A stretch of 32,578 nucleotides of DNA from 2-02-FULL-46-13 sp036517235 (GCA_036517235.1 DATDXL010000045.1:1-32578); one strand, 5' to 3'; counted from the stretch's first letter, positions 1 through 6,526 are shown. Notes: generated by a model from the sequence alone, not told the origin. Program-made: numbers and translations.

Positions 1-242
1 GCGTTTCAGATCGGTCGTGATGAGCATTTTAAGGCCGTAATACCAGCCTTTTGCGGAGTATGCCCATGCGGCAAGCCCCTTCATCGTTTTGTGGCGCTTT
101 CCATTCTTGGCAAGACAAACGGGGATATCCGTAGAGTCCGAACAACGACAGAATTCTGTCGTTGTTTTGGAAAACTCAGTATGCAGTCGGGTCGCCACTA
201 CATCGTAGGTAGTAAGGACACGCCGATACTTAGTTGTCAAGT
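1..242 (-). pseudogene. DDE transposase fragment, IS982/IS4-like
   Basis: Reading the minus strand from 242 down to 1 gives one open frame of about 80 residues without a start codon. It contains DSTDIPVCL, followed by GKRHKTMKGLAAW, KGWYYGLKM and LITTDLKR. The DST (first acidic catalytic residue), the basic 'KRHK' stretch and the 'KGWYYGLK' block have the order seen in IS982-type DDE transposases (family knowledge; the exact family is not certain). The frame continues off the left edge of the window. Its upstream end runs straight into the 3' end of tRNA-Ser, so the N-terminal part is missing. I infer an insertion-sequence remnant cut off at the tRNA boundary. Confidence 0.6.
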
Positions 243-329
243 CGGAGGAGGTGAGATTCGAACTCACGGTCCCCGTAAAGGGACACCGCATTTCAAGTGC
301 GGCGCGTTAGACCACTCTGCCACTCCTCC
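243..329 (-). tRNA. tRNA-Ser(TGA)
   Basis: The minus strand folds as a class II tRNA. The acceptor GGAGGAG pairs with CTCCTCC and the discriminator is G. The anticodon stem CCGCA/TGCGG carries loop CTTGAAA (anticodon TGA). There is a long variable arm (GTCCC..GGGAC-like) and a normal T-loop TTCGAAT. The length is 87 nt and no CCA is encoded. A transposase remnant begins directly after the 3' end. Confidence 0.95.
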
Positions 330-376
330 CTGATTTCGCCATAATACCAGAACAACAACTCATCGCAACGTCGTCG

Positions 377-404
377 TTACAAGTTCTAGGTTACGAGTTA
401 TACT
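377..404 (+). promoter_or_regulatory. Probable promoter for ruvX, leaderless
   Basis: TTACAA (377-382), a 16-nt spacer and TATACT (399-404). The expected start of transcription is at 411-412, on or next to the ruvX ATG (412), and there is no Shine-Dalgarno sequence in between. The message would therefore be leaderless. Confidence 0.45.
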
Positions 405-411
405 GTTTCCC

Positions 412-798
412 ATGCGTCTTGTTGGTATCGATTACGGGAAAAAGCGCGTCGGCGTTGCGCTTTCTGATGAAGAAGCGAAGTTTGCTCTTCCGTATGGGGT
501 ATGGGCAAACGATCAGCAATTGGTCGCCAACATCAAAGCACTCTGTCTTGAGAAGCTTGTCGATGCGGTGGTCATCGGTGAATCGCGCAATCTCGATGGT
601 ACCGAGAACGAAGTGCTCAAAGATATCACTCTGCTCAAGTCGGTACTTGAGGGAGAGCTCGAGATCCCGGTGTATCTTGAACCTGAATTCTACACGAGCG
701 CGGAGGCGGAGCGCGTACAGGGAAAGAGTGCGTTAACCGATGCGTCAGCCGCCGCCCTTATCCTCAAGAGTTATTTAGAAAGACACTCAACCACATGA
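412..798 (+). CDS. ruvX: RuvX/YqgF-type RNase H-fold nuclease
   Basis: 128 residues, close to the usual length of the YqgF family, whose members process the 5' end of pre-16S rRNA or resolve Holliday junctions. The N-terminus shows the first metal-binding block GIDYGKKRVGVALSD (residues 5-19). VVIGESRNLDG lies near the middle; most family members have a VGLP version of this. EPEFYTSAEAE supplies the second acidic residue, and the C-terminal DASAAALIL supplies the last aspartate. It is the first gene of a tight run: its TGA overlaps the ATG of the next gene. The start is set by a -10 box only seven bases upstream. The assignment is firm, while the choice between rRNA processing and recombination cannot be made from sequence. 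Confidence 0.93.
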   Translation: MRLVGIDYGKKRVGVALSDEEAKFALPYGVWANDQQLVANIKALCLEKLVDAVVIGESRNLDGTENEVLKDITLLKSVLEGELEIPVYLEPEFYTSAEAERVQGKSALTDASAAALILKSYLERHSTT

Positions 799-1121
799 TC
801 ACCATCGATGATTTTAAGAAAACAGAGATTCGCGTCGGGCGCATTATGAGCGCCGAGCGTGTTGAAGGTTCCGAGAAGCTCGTAAAGTTTCAGGTTTCTT
901 TTGGAGGACTCGGGGAGAGGCAGATCATTGCGGGTGTTGGGCTTTTCTTTAAAGACGTATTGGAGCTTGTAGACCGGAAAGTGGCGTTTGCCTTCAATCT
1001 CGAACCCAGGACTCTTATGGGGCTTGAAAGCCAGGGCATGGTACTTGGAGTAGGCGACGGTGAAGCCTTTTCTCTTTTGTCGGTCGATGCTAGTGTGCCG
1101 GAAGGGAGTCTCGTTCGATAA
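795..1121 (+). CDS. tRNA-binding OB-fold protein (MetRS C-terminal-like)
   Basis: 108 residues. It begins ITIDDFKKTEIRVGRI, the classical opening of the tRNA-binding domain seen at the C-terminus of methionyl-tRNA synthetase and in free-standing Trbp111/CsaA proteins. Further family marks are KLVKFQVSFG, RQIIAGVG, LEPRTLMGLESQGMVL and a final acidic/VPEGSLV segment. It has no synthetase catalytic part, so it is either a free tRNA-binding chaperone or the beta-type subunit of MetRS. It overlaps ruvX by the ATGA arrangement and is probably translated by coupling. It acts in the cytoplasm. Confidence 0.88.
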   Translation: MITIDDFKKTEIRVGRIMSAERVEGSEKLVKFQVSFGGLGERQIIAGVGLFFKDVLELVDRKVAFAFNLEPRTLMGLESQGMVLGVGDGEAFSLLSVDASVPEGSLVR

Positions 1122-1130
1122 ACAAGAAAA

Positions 1131-1790
1131 ATGGAGAGCGCATTGGGCCTTATCGACGTACTACTGCACCTCAACGTGTACCTCGGTGCACTCATCGCAG
1201 AGTACGGGTTTCTTGTCTATGGATTCCTCTTTGTTGTTATTTTTCTTGAAACAGGGATTGTCGTCGCGCCCTTCCTTCCCGGCGATTCTCTCCTATTCGC
1301 GGCCGGCGCGGTCGCTGCGCAAGGAAGCCTAGGTCTGCTCCCACTCTTAATACTCTGCCTTGGCGCCGCCGTTCTTGGAGATGCCGTCAATTATTGGGTC
1401 GGAAGGATAGCGGGAGAGCGGCTCCTCGTCCGCTTCCCGACGCTTGTGAAGCCTCGCTACATCGCGAAGACCCATGCATTTTTCGAACGCTACGGCGGAA
1501 AGACAGTTGTGCTCTCTCGTTTCGTCCCAATCGTGCGCACGGTCGCTCCGTTTCTTGCCGGCACAGGAGAGATGTCATACGCCAGCTTTACCCGCTATAA
1601 CGTGCTAGGTGCGTGTTTGTGGGTGTTTCTACTGGTTCCTGCAGGGTATTATTTCTCTTCGGTGCCGTTCGTCGAAAAGAACTTCTCATTCGTTTTGCTC
1701 GTCATTGTTCTCCTTTCGGTCATGCCCGCAACTTTTGAGCTTTACCGAAATCGCAAGGGTGAATCTGCCACTCGTCCGGATAGCACATAG
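1131..1790 (+). CDS. DedA family membrane protein
   Basis: 219 residues with several hydrophobic segments. DedA/VTT signatures are visible in order: the FLPGDSLLFAAG loop, then GAAVLGDAVNYWVGR, FFERYGGKTVVLSRFVPIVRTVAPFLAG, MSYASFTRYNVLGACLWV, and a last transmembrane helix. The conserved acidic residue in the PGD loop and the arginines in SRF.P..R are present. DedA proteins are inner-membrane proteins linked to lipid carrier recycling (undecaprenyl phosphate flipping) and membrane homeostasis. The gene starts nine bases after the tRNA-binding gene and looks co-transcribed with it. The exact substrate is unknown. Confidence 0.9.
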   Translation: MESALGLIDVLLHLNVYLGALIAEYGFLVYGFLFVVIFLETGIVVAPFLPGDSLLFAAGAVAAQGSLGLLPLLILCLGAAVLGDAVNYWVGRIAGERLLVRFPTLVKPRYIAKTHAFFERYGGKTVVLSRFVPIVRTVAPFLAGTGEMSYASFTRYNVLGACLWVFLLVPAGYYFSSVPFVEKNFSFVLLVIVLLSVMPATFELYRNRKGESATRPDST

Positions 1791-1794
1791 ACTG

Positions 1795-1807
1795 TATAAT
1801 AAGGTGA
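1795..1807 (+). promoter_or_regulatory. -10 box and Shine-Dalgarno of the pil operon
   Basis: TATAAT (1795-1800) is followed at once by AAGGTGA (1801-1807), an exact partial match to the anti-Shine-Dalgarno complement, 4-5 nt before the ATG at 1812. No good -35 box is seen, so the upstream gene may also read through. Confidence 0.45.
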
Positions 1808-1811
1808 CTCT

Positions 1812-2903
1812 ATGAGCTCACACGTACTTAGTGGTTTATTGAAATATTTTCCAACACCCAAGATATTGGCCATGCCTTCGGTGGGTATTGAGGTTGTTCC
1901 CGAAGCGATACGATTCATCGAGATCATTGAGAAGGGAGGCTCATTTTCTGTGGGCAAGTATGGCAGGTATGTGCTTTCCGAGGCAGGTGACGATGATACG
2001 TTTCCGAATAGTCCCCATATCAAAGAAGCGCTAGTTGAATTGAAGAAGAAGTATAAGTTGGATTTGATCACTGCCGCGTTGCCTGAAGACAAAGCCTATA
2101 TTTTCAGTACCGAGGTACCCCGCCTTGCTCCTGATGAGATTCGGGCAGGCCTAGAGCTCAAGCTTGAGGAGCATGTTCCGGTGCCCCCTAAAGATGCTAT
2201 CTTTGATTATAGGATCGTTTCTATCGATCCTGCTTCTAATCGTCTCCAGGTGAGCGTCTCGGTAGTACCCAATCTCGTGGTGTCTCGCTACGTAGACCTT
2301 TTCGTCTCAGCGGGGCTGACCCCTGTAGCTTTTGAACTTTCAGCCCAAGCGGCGGTGAACGCCCTCATAAAGCGGGAAGACCATAGCCCTGCCATCGTCG
2401 TTAATTTAGGAAAGTATGATACGCGCCTCTTTCTCGTTTCTCGACGCACAGTCCACTTCTCTTCTGTGATCTCGGTAGGCGGAGACGCTCTTACTGAGGC
2501 GATAAAGAAGTATTTCAAGATATCTGCCGCTGAAGCAGAAAAGATAAAAGGAGAGCGTGGCATCGCCCGTAAGAAAGAGGATGCCGACCTTTTTTTCTCG
2601 CTTGCGAACACGCTCTCGGCTCTCAAGGACGAGATAGAAAAACTTGTTTCTTATTGGGATTCTCACCGTGAGCGGTACTCGGACGCGAAAGAGAAGATCG
2701 GTCGTATCATCCTCTGCGGCCCGGAGGCGAACCTGTCTGGATTACCGGAGTATTTTGAAGCTAGCCTTGGGTTGCCTGTAGCGCTGGGGAATGTGTGGGA
2801 GAATATCTTCTCTTTTGATTCATACATTCCACCTATCTCTCGCACCGAGTCTCTCTCGTTTGCCGTAGCCACAGGCCTATTCCTTCGCTCCTATTTCTCA
2901 TGA
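1812..2903 (+). CDS. pilM: Type IV pilus assembly protein PilM (actin-like)
   Basis: 363 residues. PilM is an FtsA/actin-like ATPase that sits on the cytoplasmic face of the inner membrane and binds the N-terminus of PilN in the pilus alignment platform. Visible features are VGIEVVPEAIRFIEI (phosphate-1-like region), PEDKAYIFSTEVPRL, ELKLEEHVPVPP (the typical PilM block 'EI..L..HLPFP'), a second phosphate-like region AIVVNLGKYDTRLFLV, GGDALTEAIKKYF, and the late IILCGPEANLSGLPEYF block. The stop overlaps the next ATG (ATGA). The order pilM-pilN-pilO that follows supports the name. Confidence 0.87.
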   Translation: MSSHVLSGLLKYFPTPKILAMPSVGIEVVPEAIRFIEIIEKGGSFSVGKYGRYVLSEAGDDDTFPNSPHIKEALVELKKKYKLDLITAALPEDKAYIFSTEVPRLAPDEIRAGLELKLEEHVPVPPKDAIFDYRIVSIDPASNRLQVSVSVVPNLVVSRYVDLFVSAGLTPVAFELSAQAAVNALIKREDHSPAIVVNLGKYDTRLFLVSRRTVHFSSVISVGGDALTEAIKKYFKISAAEAEKIKGERGIARKKEDADLFFSLANTLSALKDEIEKLVSYWDSHRERYSDAKEKIGRIILCGPEANLSGLPEYFEASLGLPVALGNVWENIFSFDSYIPPISRTESLSFAVATGLFLRSYFS

Positions 2904-3472
2904 ATCTCTTACCTCCAGCCCTAAAAGCTCAGCTACGCCGCGAATACCGTTTACGATTCACTGCCCTATTCTCTATCTTCGTCTTTTTCGCTCTATTTAC
3001 TGGAATCGTTACGGGTGCTCCTTTTGGAATCGCTTTTTTACAGGATTACCTCCTTTCACGGCAGCAATCGACCAAGGTGAATAACTATGAGCCCTCCGAT
3101 GAGGATAAACAGATGCTGGCCGATTTTCAGTCTCTGAAGAACACCCTGACGGCGCTCGACCCAAAGAGAATCGAGGACCCTGTACTGTTCTCCGAGCTCA
3201 TCAAGGTCGTTCTTGCAGAGAAACCGACACAAATACGACTGCAGGGCTTTTCTCTCGTTTCGAAGAGCGATTCGCAGAAACAACTTCAGATCTCCGGCGT
3301 AGCCTCCACCCGTGAGAGCCTCGTGACTTTTTCGAAACGGCTTTCCGTCAACACCCTTTTCTCTGGAGTCGATCTGCCCATCTCGAATCTCAGTAGAAAA
3401 GAGGATATCGAGTTTTCCATCACCGCGGTCGCGGGTAAGGAGGAGAGTAAGGAAAAACAAGCGACAGAATAG
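2900..3472 (+). CDS. pilN: PilN-like pilus platform protein
   Basis: 190 residues. It opens with MNLLPP, the signature by which PilN tails enter PilM, then a basic stretch and one transmembrane helix at about 22-50. The rest is a periplasmic/extracytoplasmic domain with the 'IRLQGFSLVSKSDSQKQLQISGVASTRESLVTFSKRL' type of ferredoxin-like fold pattern seen in PilN/GspL. It overlaps pilM by four bases. Sequence similarity in this family is low, so the call depends mainly on the start motif, topology and gene order. Confidence 0.75.
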   Translation: MNLLPPALKAQLRREYRLRFTALFSIFVFFALFTGIVTGAPFGIAFLQDYLLSRQQSTKVNNYEPSDEDKQMLADFQSLKNTLTALDPKRIEDPVLFSELIKVVLAEKPTQIRLQGFSLVSKSDSQKQLQISGVASTRESLVTFSKRLSVNTLFSGVDLPISNLSRKEDIEFSITAVAGKEESKEKQATE

Positions 3473-3477
3473 AACCC

Positions 3478-4026
3478 ATGTTCGAGCATTTCCAGACAAA
3501 ATTGAAGATCGTGGTGAATGCCGTGCTCCTCATACTCGGTATCGGAGCTTATCTTGGATTGTGGATTGGTACCGGTAGCCTGCTAGAGAAGACCATTGCT
3601 ACTCGTGCAGTGGTGTTGCAGTCTGATACGAGCGAGGAGAAAACTCGCGCTGTGCGTAAACTTGTTACTGAACGGGGTTCTGACATCGCGAAGGTTGAAG
3701 GGTATGTGTTGAACGACAGCGATATCGTTTCGTTCATTGAATATATTGAAGACCTTGGCCGAGAAGCTGGGGTGCAGGTGAGTACCGATAGAGTGTCCGC
3801 GGGTATATTCTCCGGTGTGAATGCGGAAAAGTGGTCCGGATTTTCGTTGATGCTGGAGACAGAAGGATCATGGGAGGCAACGTATCGCTTCAGTATGTTG
3901 CTTGAGCGCATTCCTTATAGGTCCGAAGTGCTCCAGGCCAGCATAGAGGTGGTAGATGCTGAAAAAGACGGTCATTCGTGGCAGGGCTCTTTTTCGCTAA
4001 ATGTGCTGAAACAAAAAAAGAAATGA
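3478..4026 (+). CDS. pilO: PilO-like pilus platform protein
   Basis: 182 residues with a short cytoplasmic N-terminus, one transmembrane helix at about 12-33, then a predicted coiled stretch and a small alpha/beta domain (DIVSFIEYIEDLGREAGVQVS ... YRFSMLLERIPYRSEVLQASIEV). The pattern of a helix, coiled coil and ferredoxin-like domain, together with its position after pilM and pilN, matches PilO/GspM. It starts five bases after the pilN stop, and its TGA overlaps the ATG of the next gene. There is no unique sequence motif, so confidence comes from topology and context. Confidence 0.65.
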   Translation: MFEHFQTKLKIVVNAVLLILGIGAYLGLWIGTGSLLEKTIATRAVVLQSDTSEEKTRAVRKLVTERGSDIAKVEGYVLNDSDIVSFIEYIEDLGREAGVQVSTDRVSAGIFSGVNAEKWSGFSLMLETEGSWEATYRFSMLLERIPYRSEVLQASIEVVDAEKDGHSWQGSFSLNVLKQKKK

Positions 4027-4355
4027 CTACGCTATTCACCAGACTCAAGTCTACCTATAAGAACCGTCAACAGACAGGTGGGGGTTACGCACTTGGGAAA
4101 AATCCCACAGCAGATTGGCTTTTGGTCATCGGCACCTTTTTACTACTGACGGTTCTCTTTGTGTTTATCACCTTTTCTCACTATATGGCTTTTAGGGAGC
4201 TCGCTAAGGGCGAGGAGACGAATGTCTCTAAGGATGCCACATTGATTCTTCCTGACGGGATCTTCAAGCGCGTGCTTGAGTACTATGAAGGTCGGCGGAG
4301 CGCGCTACGAGATGCCCTTGAGAGGCCTGTCACCGTCGTTGACCCCTCTCTGTAG
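4023..4355 (+). CDS. Small single-pass membrane protein of the pilus operon
   Basis: 110 residues if translation starts at the ATG that overlaps the pilO stop (ATGA at 4023-4026). A longer in-frame start lies inside pilO and is less likely. There is one strong transmembrane helix (WLLVIGTFLLLTVLFVFITF, about residues 37-56), a basic cytoplasmic N-terminus and a short outer segment ending in ALERPVTVVDPSL. I do not recognise the family. Its place is where PilP or an accessory platform protein sits in other operons, but no PilP lipobox is seen. Its last codons hold the -35 box of the tRNA promoter downstream. Confidence 0.6.
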   Translation: MTTLFTRLKSTYKNRQQTGGGYALGKNPTADWLLVIGTFLLLTVLFVFITFSHYMAFRELAKGEETNVSKDATLILPDGIFKRVLEYYEGRRSALRDALERPVTVVDPSL

Positions 4356-4367
4356 CGTTGTTATGAT
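4339..4367 (+). promoter_or_regulatory. Sigma70-type promoter of the nested tRNA locus
   Basis: TTGACC (4339-4344), exactly 17 nt, then TATGAT (4362-4367). Transcription should start at about 4374-4375, one or two bases before the 5' base of the outer tRNA (4376). The promoter overlaps the end of the preceding gene. Its placement argues that the outer tRNA 5' end is a real transcript start. Confidence 0.65.
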
Positions 4368-4416
4368 GCGCTCACGCCCTCGTAGTTTAACTTGCCCGCG
4401 CACCTTTTATCACTAA

Positions 4417-4488
4417 CCCCTTGTAGCACAATGGATAGTGCAGCGCTCTTCTAAGGCGTTGATGCGGGTTCGATTCCTGCCAAGGGGA
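4417..4488 (+). tRNA. tRNA-Arg(TCT), lying inside the D-loop of the outer tRNA
   Basis: Canonical class I cloverleaf: acceptor CCCCTTG/CAAGGGG with discriminator A, D-arm GCAC-AATGGATA-GTGC, anticodon stem GCGCT/GGCGT with loop CTTCTAA (anticodon TCT), T-arm GCGGG-TTCGATT-CCTGC. The length is 72 nt with no encoded CCA. The flanks CACCTTTTA (4401-4409) and TAAAAGGTG (4489-4497) pair over 9 bp. A further TTGCCCG (4392-4398) pairs with CGGGTGA (4500-4506), so the tRNA sits at the tip of a long helix. Confidence 0.95.
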
Positions 4489-4537
4489 TAAAAGGTGTTC
4501 GGGTGAAGATAGAACTGCGGACTTCTAAGCCGCTAAT

Positions 4538-4561
4538 GGGTACTGAAACTGTAAGTTTCGA
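4538..4561 (+). repeat. tRNA-linked hairpin module, copy 1
   Basis: GGGTACTG, three bases (AAA), CTGTAAG, three complementary bases (TTT), CGA. The middle folds as a 5-bp stem with loop TGTAA. A second copy next to tRNA-Val (6396-6419, minus strand) keeps every base except the paired triplets, which are CTC and GAG there. Confidence 0.6.
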
Positions 4562-4700
4562 TTCACCCCGAGGGCATCATTGAAAACGGTTTTCGATTCG
4601 CCGGACCCTTACTTGCCACAGACACTAGTTCCGTGTAGTTTTGTAATGTTCCTGTTCACCGAATCGTCATATAATACCCACCCCATAAGGGTACAAAACT

Positions 4701-6248
4701 ATGAAAAATCACAAAAACCTCTTACTTGCGCTATTACTAGTAGTAGCCACACTCTCTTTTACGTGTTCTGTTTCAGCCGGCTCGTCTGTTTTTAACAACA
4801 ATTTGTCTTGGGGAATGAGAGGAAGCGAGGTGGTATCACTACAGGAGTTCCTAAAAAATCAAGGTATATACACTGGTCCAATCACGGGAAATTACTTCGC
4901 TCTCACCTACAAGGCGGTGCGAGGATTTCAGATCAGAGAGCGAATAACTCCTGCAAGCGGGTATTTCGGTCCAGTTACGAGAACGAAGGCCAACACCATT
5001 CTCTCGCAGCAATCTCAATCTGCGTTCACAGCTGGCGCATCTATTTCCGCCACAGCAGACACCTCCGTTTCTTCAGGCTCGTGGTTACAAAATCAGGTAA
5101 GCGCAGCGACGTATTACGCGAGAAGGATCTTCGGTAAAAAAAGGCCTCCTTCTTCTGACACAGTATCTCCGTCGGTGACCCTCTCGAGTACGTCAGGTTC
5201 AATTACCAACACCTCTATCCCGGTGACTATCTCTTTTTCGGAATCGGTGACAGGGTTCACGATATCTGACATCGCTGTGCAGAATGGTTCTGCTAAGAAT
5301 TTCTCCGGTAGTAGCTCCAAATATGCTGTTACCATCGTTCCTCTTGCTGATGGCACGGTCAGTGTTCAAGTTCCGGCTTCGGTTGCTTCTGACGCGGCAG
5401 GGAATGCAAATCTGGCTTCGTCTCTGCTTTCACGTACCTATGACCGCACGCTTCCGATCGTAAATGGGCTTTCCGACTACCTTACTCCAAGTAAAAGCGT
5501 CACCTGGACATGGAGTTCAGAGGCTGGGGCCACATTCCGCTATCTTATTGATATGACTCAAAGCGCTGCGCCGAGCGGGACTTTTGGTGCAGTAACTTCC
5601 GCAAACCAGTTGACTGGTACAGGTACATACTATATACACGTGCAAGCGAGAGATGTCGCGGGGAACAGAAGTGAGGTAGTTACCGCAAAAGCTGTTCTAG
5701 ACAACAGCGCTTCTACATCACCTCCACCTCCTCCGACATCAGGCGAGGTTTACCTCAATGCCTATACTACCGCTTACACCTATTGGGATAACACTCCACC
5801 CGGGTCGGCAGATATTTCACACCCTGTCATTCATCAAAAGGCCGGAGGTATCGGTACCTACGCAGATCCAGTAACGCTTGCGGTCGGACATTCCATAATT
5901 AGCGGCGAGGATATACTTGATTATCCAGCCGGTACGATCTTCTACATCCCTAATGTTCGTCGCTACTTCATCGTCGAAGATACGTGCGGGGATGGGAATA
6001 CTCCACAGAACGGGCCATGTCATATCGGATATCCCGCGGGAACCAGCACTTGGGTAGATCTCTGGATTGACGGTGCGAGCGGGAGTGCTTCGCAATCGAA
6101 CGCGTGCGCGGAAGCCATCACTGACTCAAATGGTGTTGCGCATACGATTATAAAGAACCCCGCTTCTACGTATGCAGTAGTTTCTGGTGCAGTATTTCAG
6201 AATGGTTCTTGTGCCCAGCAATACGGCAATATACCGGTGACGCAATAA
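4701..6248 (+). CDS. Secreted PG-binding / Ig-like / barrel-domain protein
   Basis: 515 residues. A signal peptide (about 1-26) ends in SVSAG. Residues 36-101 are a PG_binding_1 domain (LSWGMRGSEVVSLQEFLKNQGIYTGPITGNYFALTYKAVRGFQ...). Residues about 155-247 form a bacterial Ig-like domain ending in SDAAGNANLAS, and about 250-335 form a second Ig-type domain ending in RDVAGNRSEVV. A proline linker follows, then a C-terminal domain at about 350-515 with IHQKAGGIGTYADPVTLAVG, YPAGTIFYIPNVRRYFIVEDTCGDGN and WVDLWIDG. That last part resembles double-psi beta-barrel proteins of the 3D/RlpA/expansin type (inference from the TxxG, YIP and D-CGDG pattern). A -10 box TATAAT lies at 4670-4675. It is likely exported and held on the cell wall, and a strong terminator follows. 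Confidence 0.75.
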   Translation: MKNHKNLLLALLLVVATLSFTCSVSAGSSVFNNNLSWGMRGSEVVSLQEFLKNQGIYTGPITGNYFALTYKAVRGFQIRERITPASGYFGPVTRTKANTILSQQSQSAFTAGASISATADTSVSSGSWLQNQVSAATYYARRIFGKKRPPSSDTVSPSVTLSSTSGSITNTSIPVTISFSESVTGFTISDIAVQNGSAKNFSGSSSKYAVTIVPLADGTVSVQVPASVASDAAGNANLASSLLSRTYDRTLPIVNGLSDYLTPSKSVTWTWSSEAGATFRYLIDMTQSAAPSGTFGAVTSANQLTGTGTYYIHVQARDVAGNRSEVVTAKAVLDNSASTSPPPPPTSGEVYLNAYTTAYTYWDNTPPGSADISHPVIHQKAGGIGTYADPVTLAVGHSIISGEDILDYPAGTIFYIPNVRRYFIVEDTCGDGNTPQNGPCHIGYPAGTSTWVDLWIDGASGSASQSNACAEAITDSNGVAHTIIKNPASTYAVVSGAVFQNGSCAQQYGNIPVTQ

Positions 6249-6269
6249 AGGGTAGTACACCCTTTATTT
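6244..6269 (+). terminator. Intrinsic terminator after the secreted protein
   Basis: AATAAAGGGT (6244-6253) and ACCCTTTATT (6259-6268) form a perfect 10-bp stem with loop AGTAC and A/T-rich tails on both sides, so it may work in both directions. It overlaps the stop codon. Confidence 0.75.
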
Positions 6270-6342
6270 CAACTTCGCTCGTTTTTCGCAGCACTCCTCG
6301 CTCATCGTAATAAAAAGAAGAAAGAGAAAGTATGAAAAGGTC

Positions 6343-6375
6343 AAAGGCCGTCAGCGTTGCTGACGGCCCCTTTTT
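6343..6375 (+). terminator. Strong intrinsic terminator
   Basis: GGCCGTCAGC (6346-6355) pairs with GCTGACGGCC (6359-6368), a 10-bp GC-rich stem with a three-base loop, followed by CC and TTTTT. On the minus strand it lies at the end of the tRNA-Val trailer, followed there only by TTTG. Confidence 0.8.
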
Positions 6376-6382
6376 GACAGGG

Positions 6383-6526
6383 TGCGCCCCGAGATTCGCT
6401 CCTTACAGGAGCAGTACCCGTTTCTGATTTTTCATTTGCCTCAGCTCTGAAAAATCTAGAAACGGCTTCGAGTCTCTTACGCCCACATAACATGTGGGCT
6501 AGGGCGATTTTTCGCTTTGCTCAAAA
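6383..6526 (-). ncRNA. Structured trailer downstream of tRNA-Val
   Basis: This 144-nt minus-strand segment after tRNA-Val is packed with inverted repeats. GCCCACAT/ATGTGGGC (6481-6499) is a perfect 8-bp hairpin. CCGTTTCT plus ATTTTTCA pairs with TGAAAAAT plus AGAAACGG (6418-6465). GCTCC-TGTAA-GGAGC is a further hairpin. TAAGAGACTCGAA of the trailer (complement of 6467-6479) is perfectly complementary to the T-arm/acceptor strand of the tRNA (6534-6546). The trailer ends with a degenerate copy of the tRNA 3' end (CGAATCTCGGGGCGCA versus CGAGTCTCTTAGGGCGCA). No reading frame is apparent. I do not recognise a known RNA family. Confidence 0.5.
6396..6419 (-). repeat. tRNA-linked hairpin module, copy 2
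   Basis: Minus strand: GGGTACTG, CTC, CTGTAAG, GAG, CGA. It has the same fixed bases as copy 1 at 4538-4561, with the paired triplet changed in a compensating manner. Confidence 0.6.

Larger units (their letters stand above)
4376..4576 (+). tRNA. Interrupted tRNA-Arg(TCT)-like gene with expanded D- and T-loops
   Basis: Pieces of a full cloverleaf are spread over 201 nt. The acceptor GCCCTCG (4376-4382) pairs perfectly with CGAGGGC (4569-4575), followed by discriminator A. TA occupies positions 8-9. D-stem GTTT (4385-4388) pairs with GAAC (4512-4515). Anticodon arm 4517-4533 has loop CTTCTAA (anticodon TCT) and stem GCGG/CCGC plus one A-G mismatch. T-stem GGGT (4538-4541) pairs with ACCC (4565-4568), and TTCGATT lies next to it. 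The D-loop contains about 116 extra nt (4392-4507) that hold a complete second tRNA-Arg. The T-arm contains about 15 extra nt forming the hairpin GAAAC-TGTAA-GTTTC. An alternative smaller fold pairs GGGTGAA (4501-4507) with TTCACCC (4562-4568). Whether it matures to a working tRNA, by excision or otherwise, is unknown; a decayed pseudo-tRNA is the simple alternative. Confidence 0.6.

Noticed and set aside
91..333. Plus-strand 80-codon open frame
   Set aside because: It runs through the antisense of tRNA-Ser and of the transposase remnant.
6383..6526. tmRNA or another standard structural RNA downstream of tRNA-Val
   Set aside because: No tag reading frame and no tmRNA, SRP, 6S or RNase P signature sequences; the segment is better described as a structured trailer.
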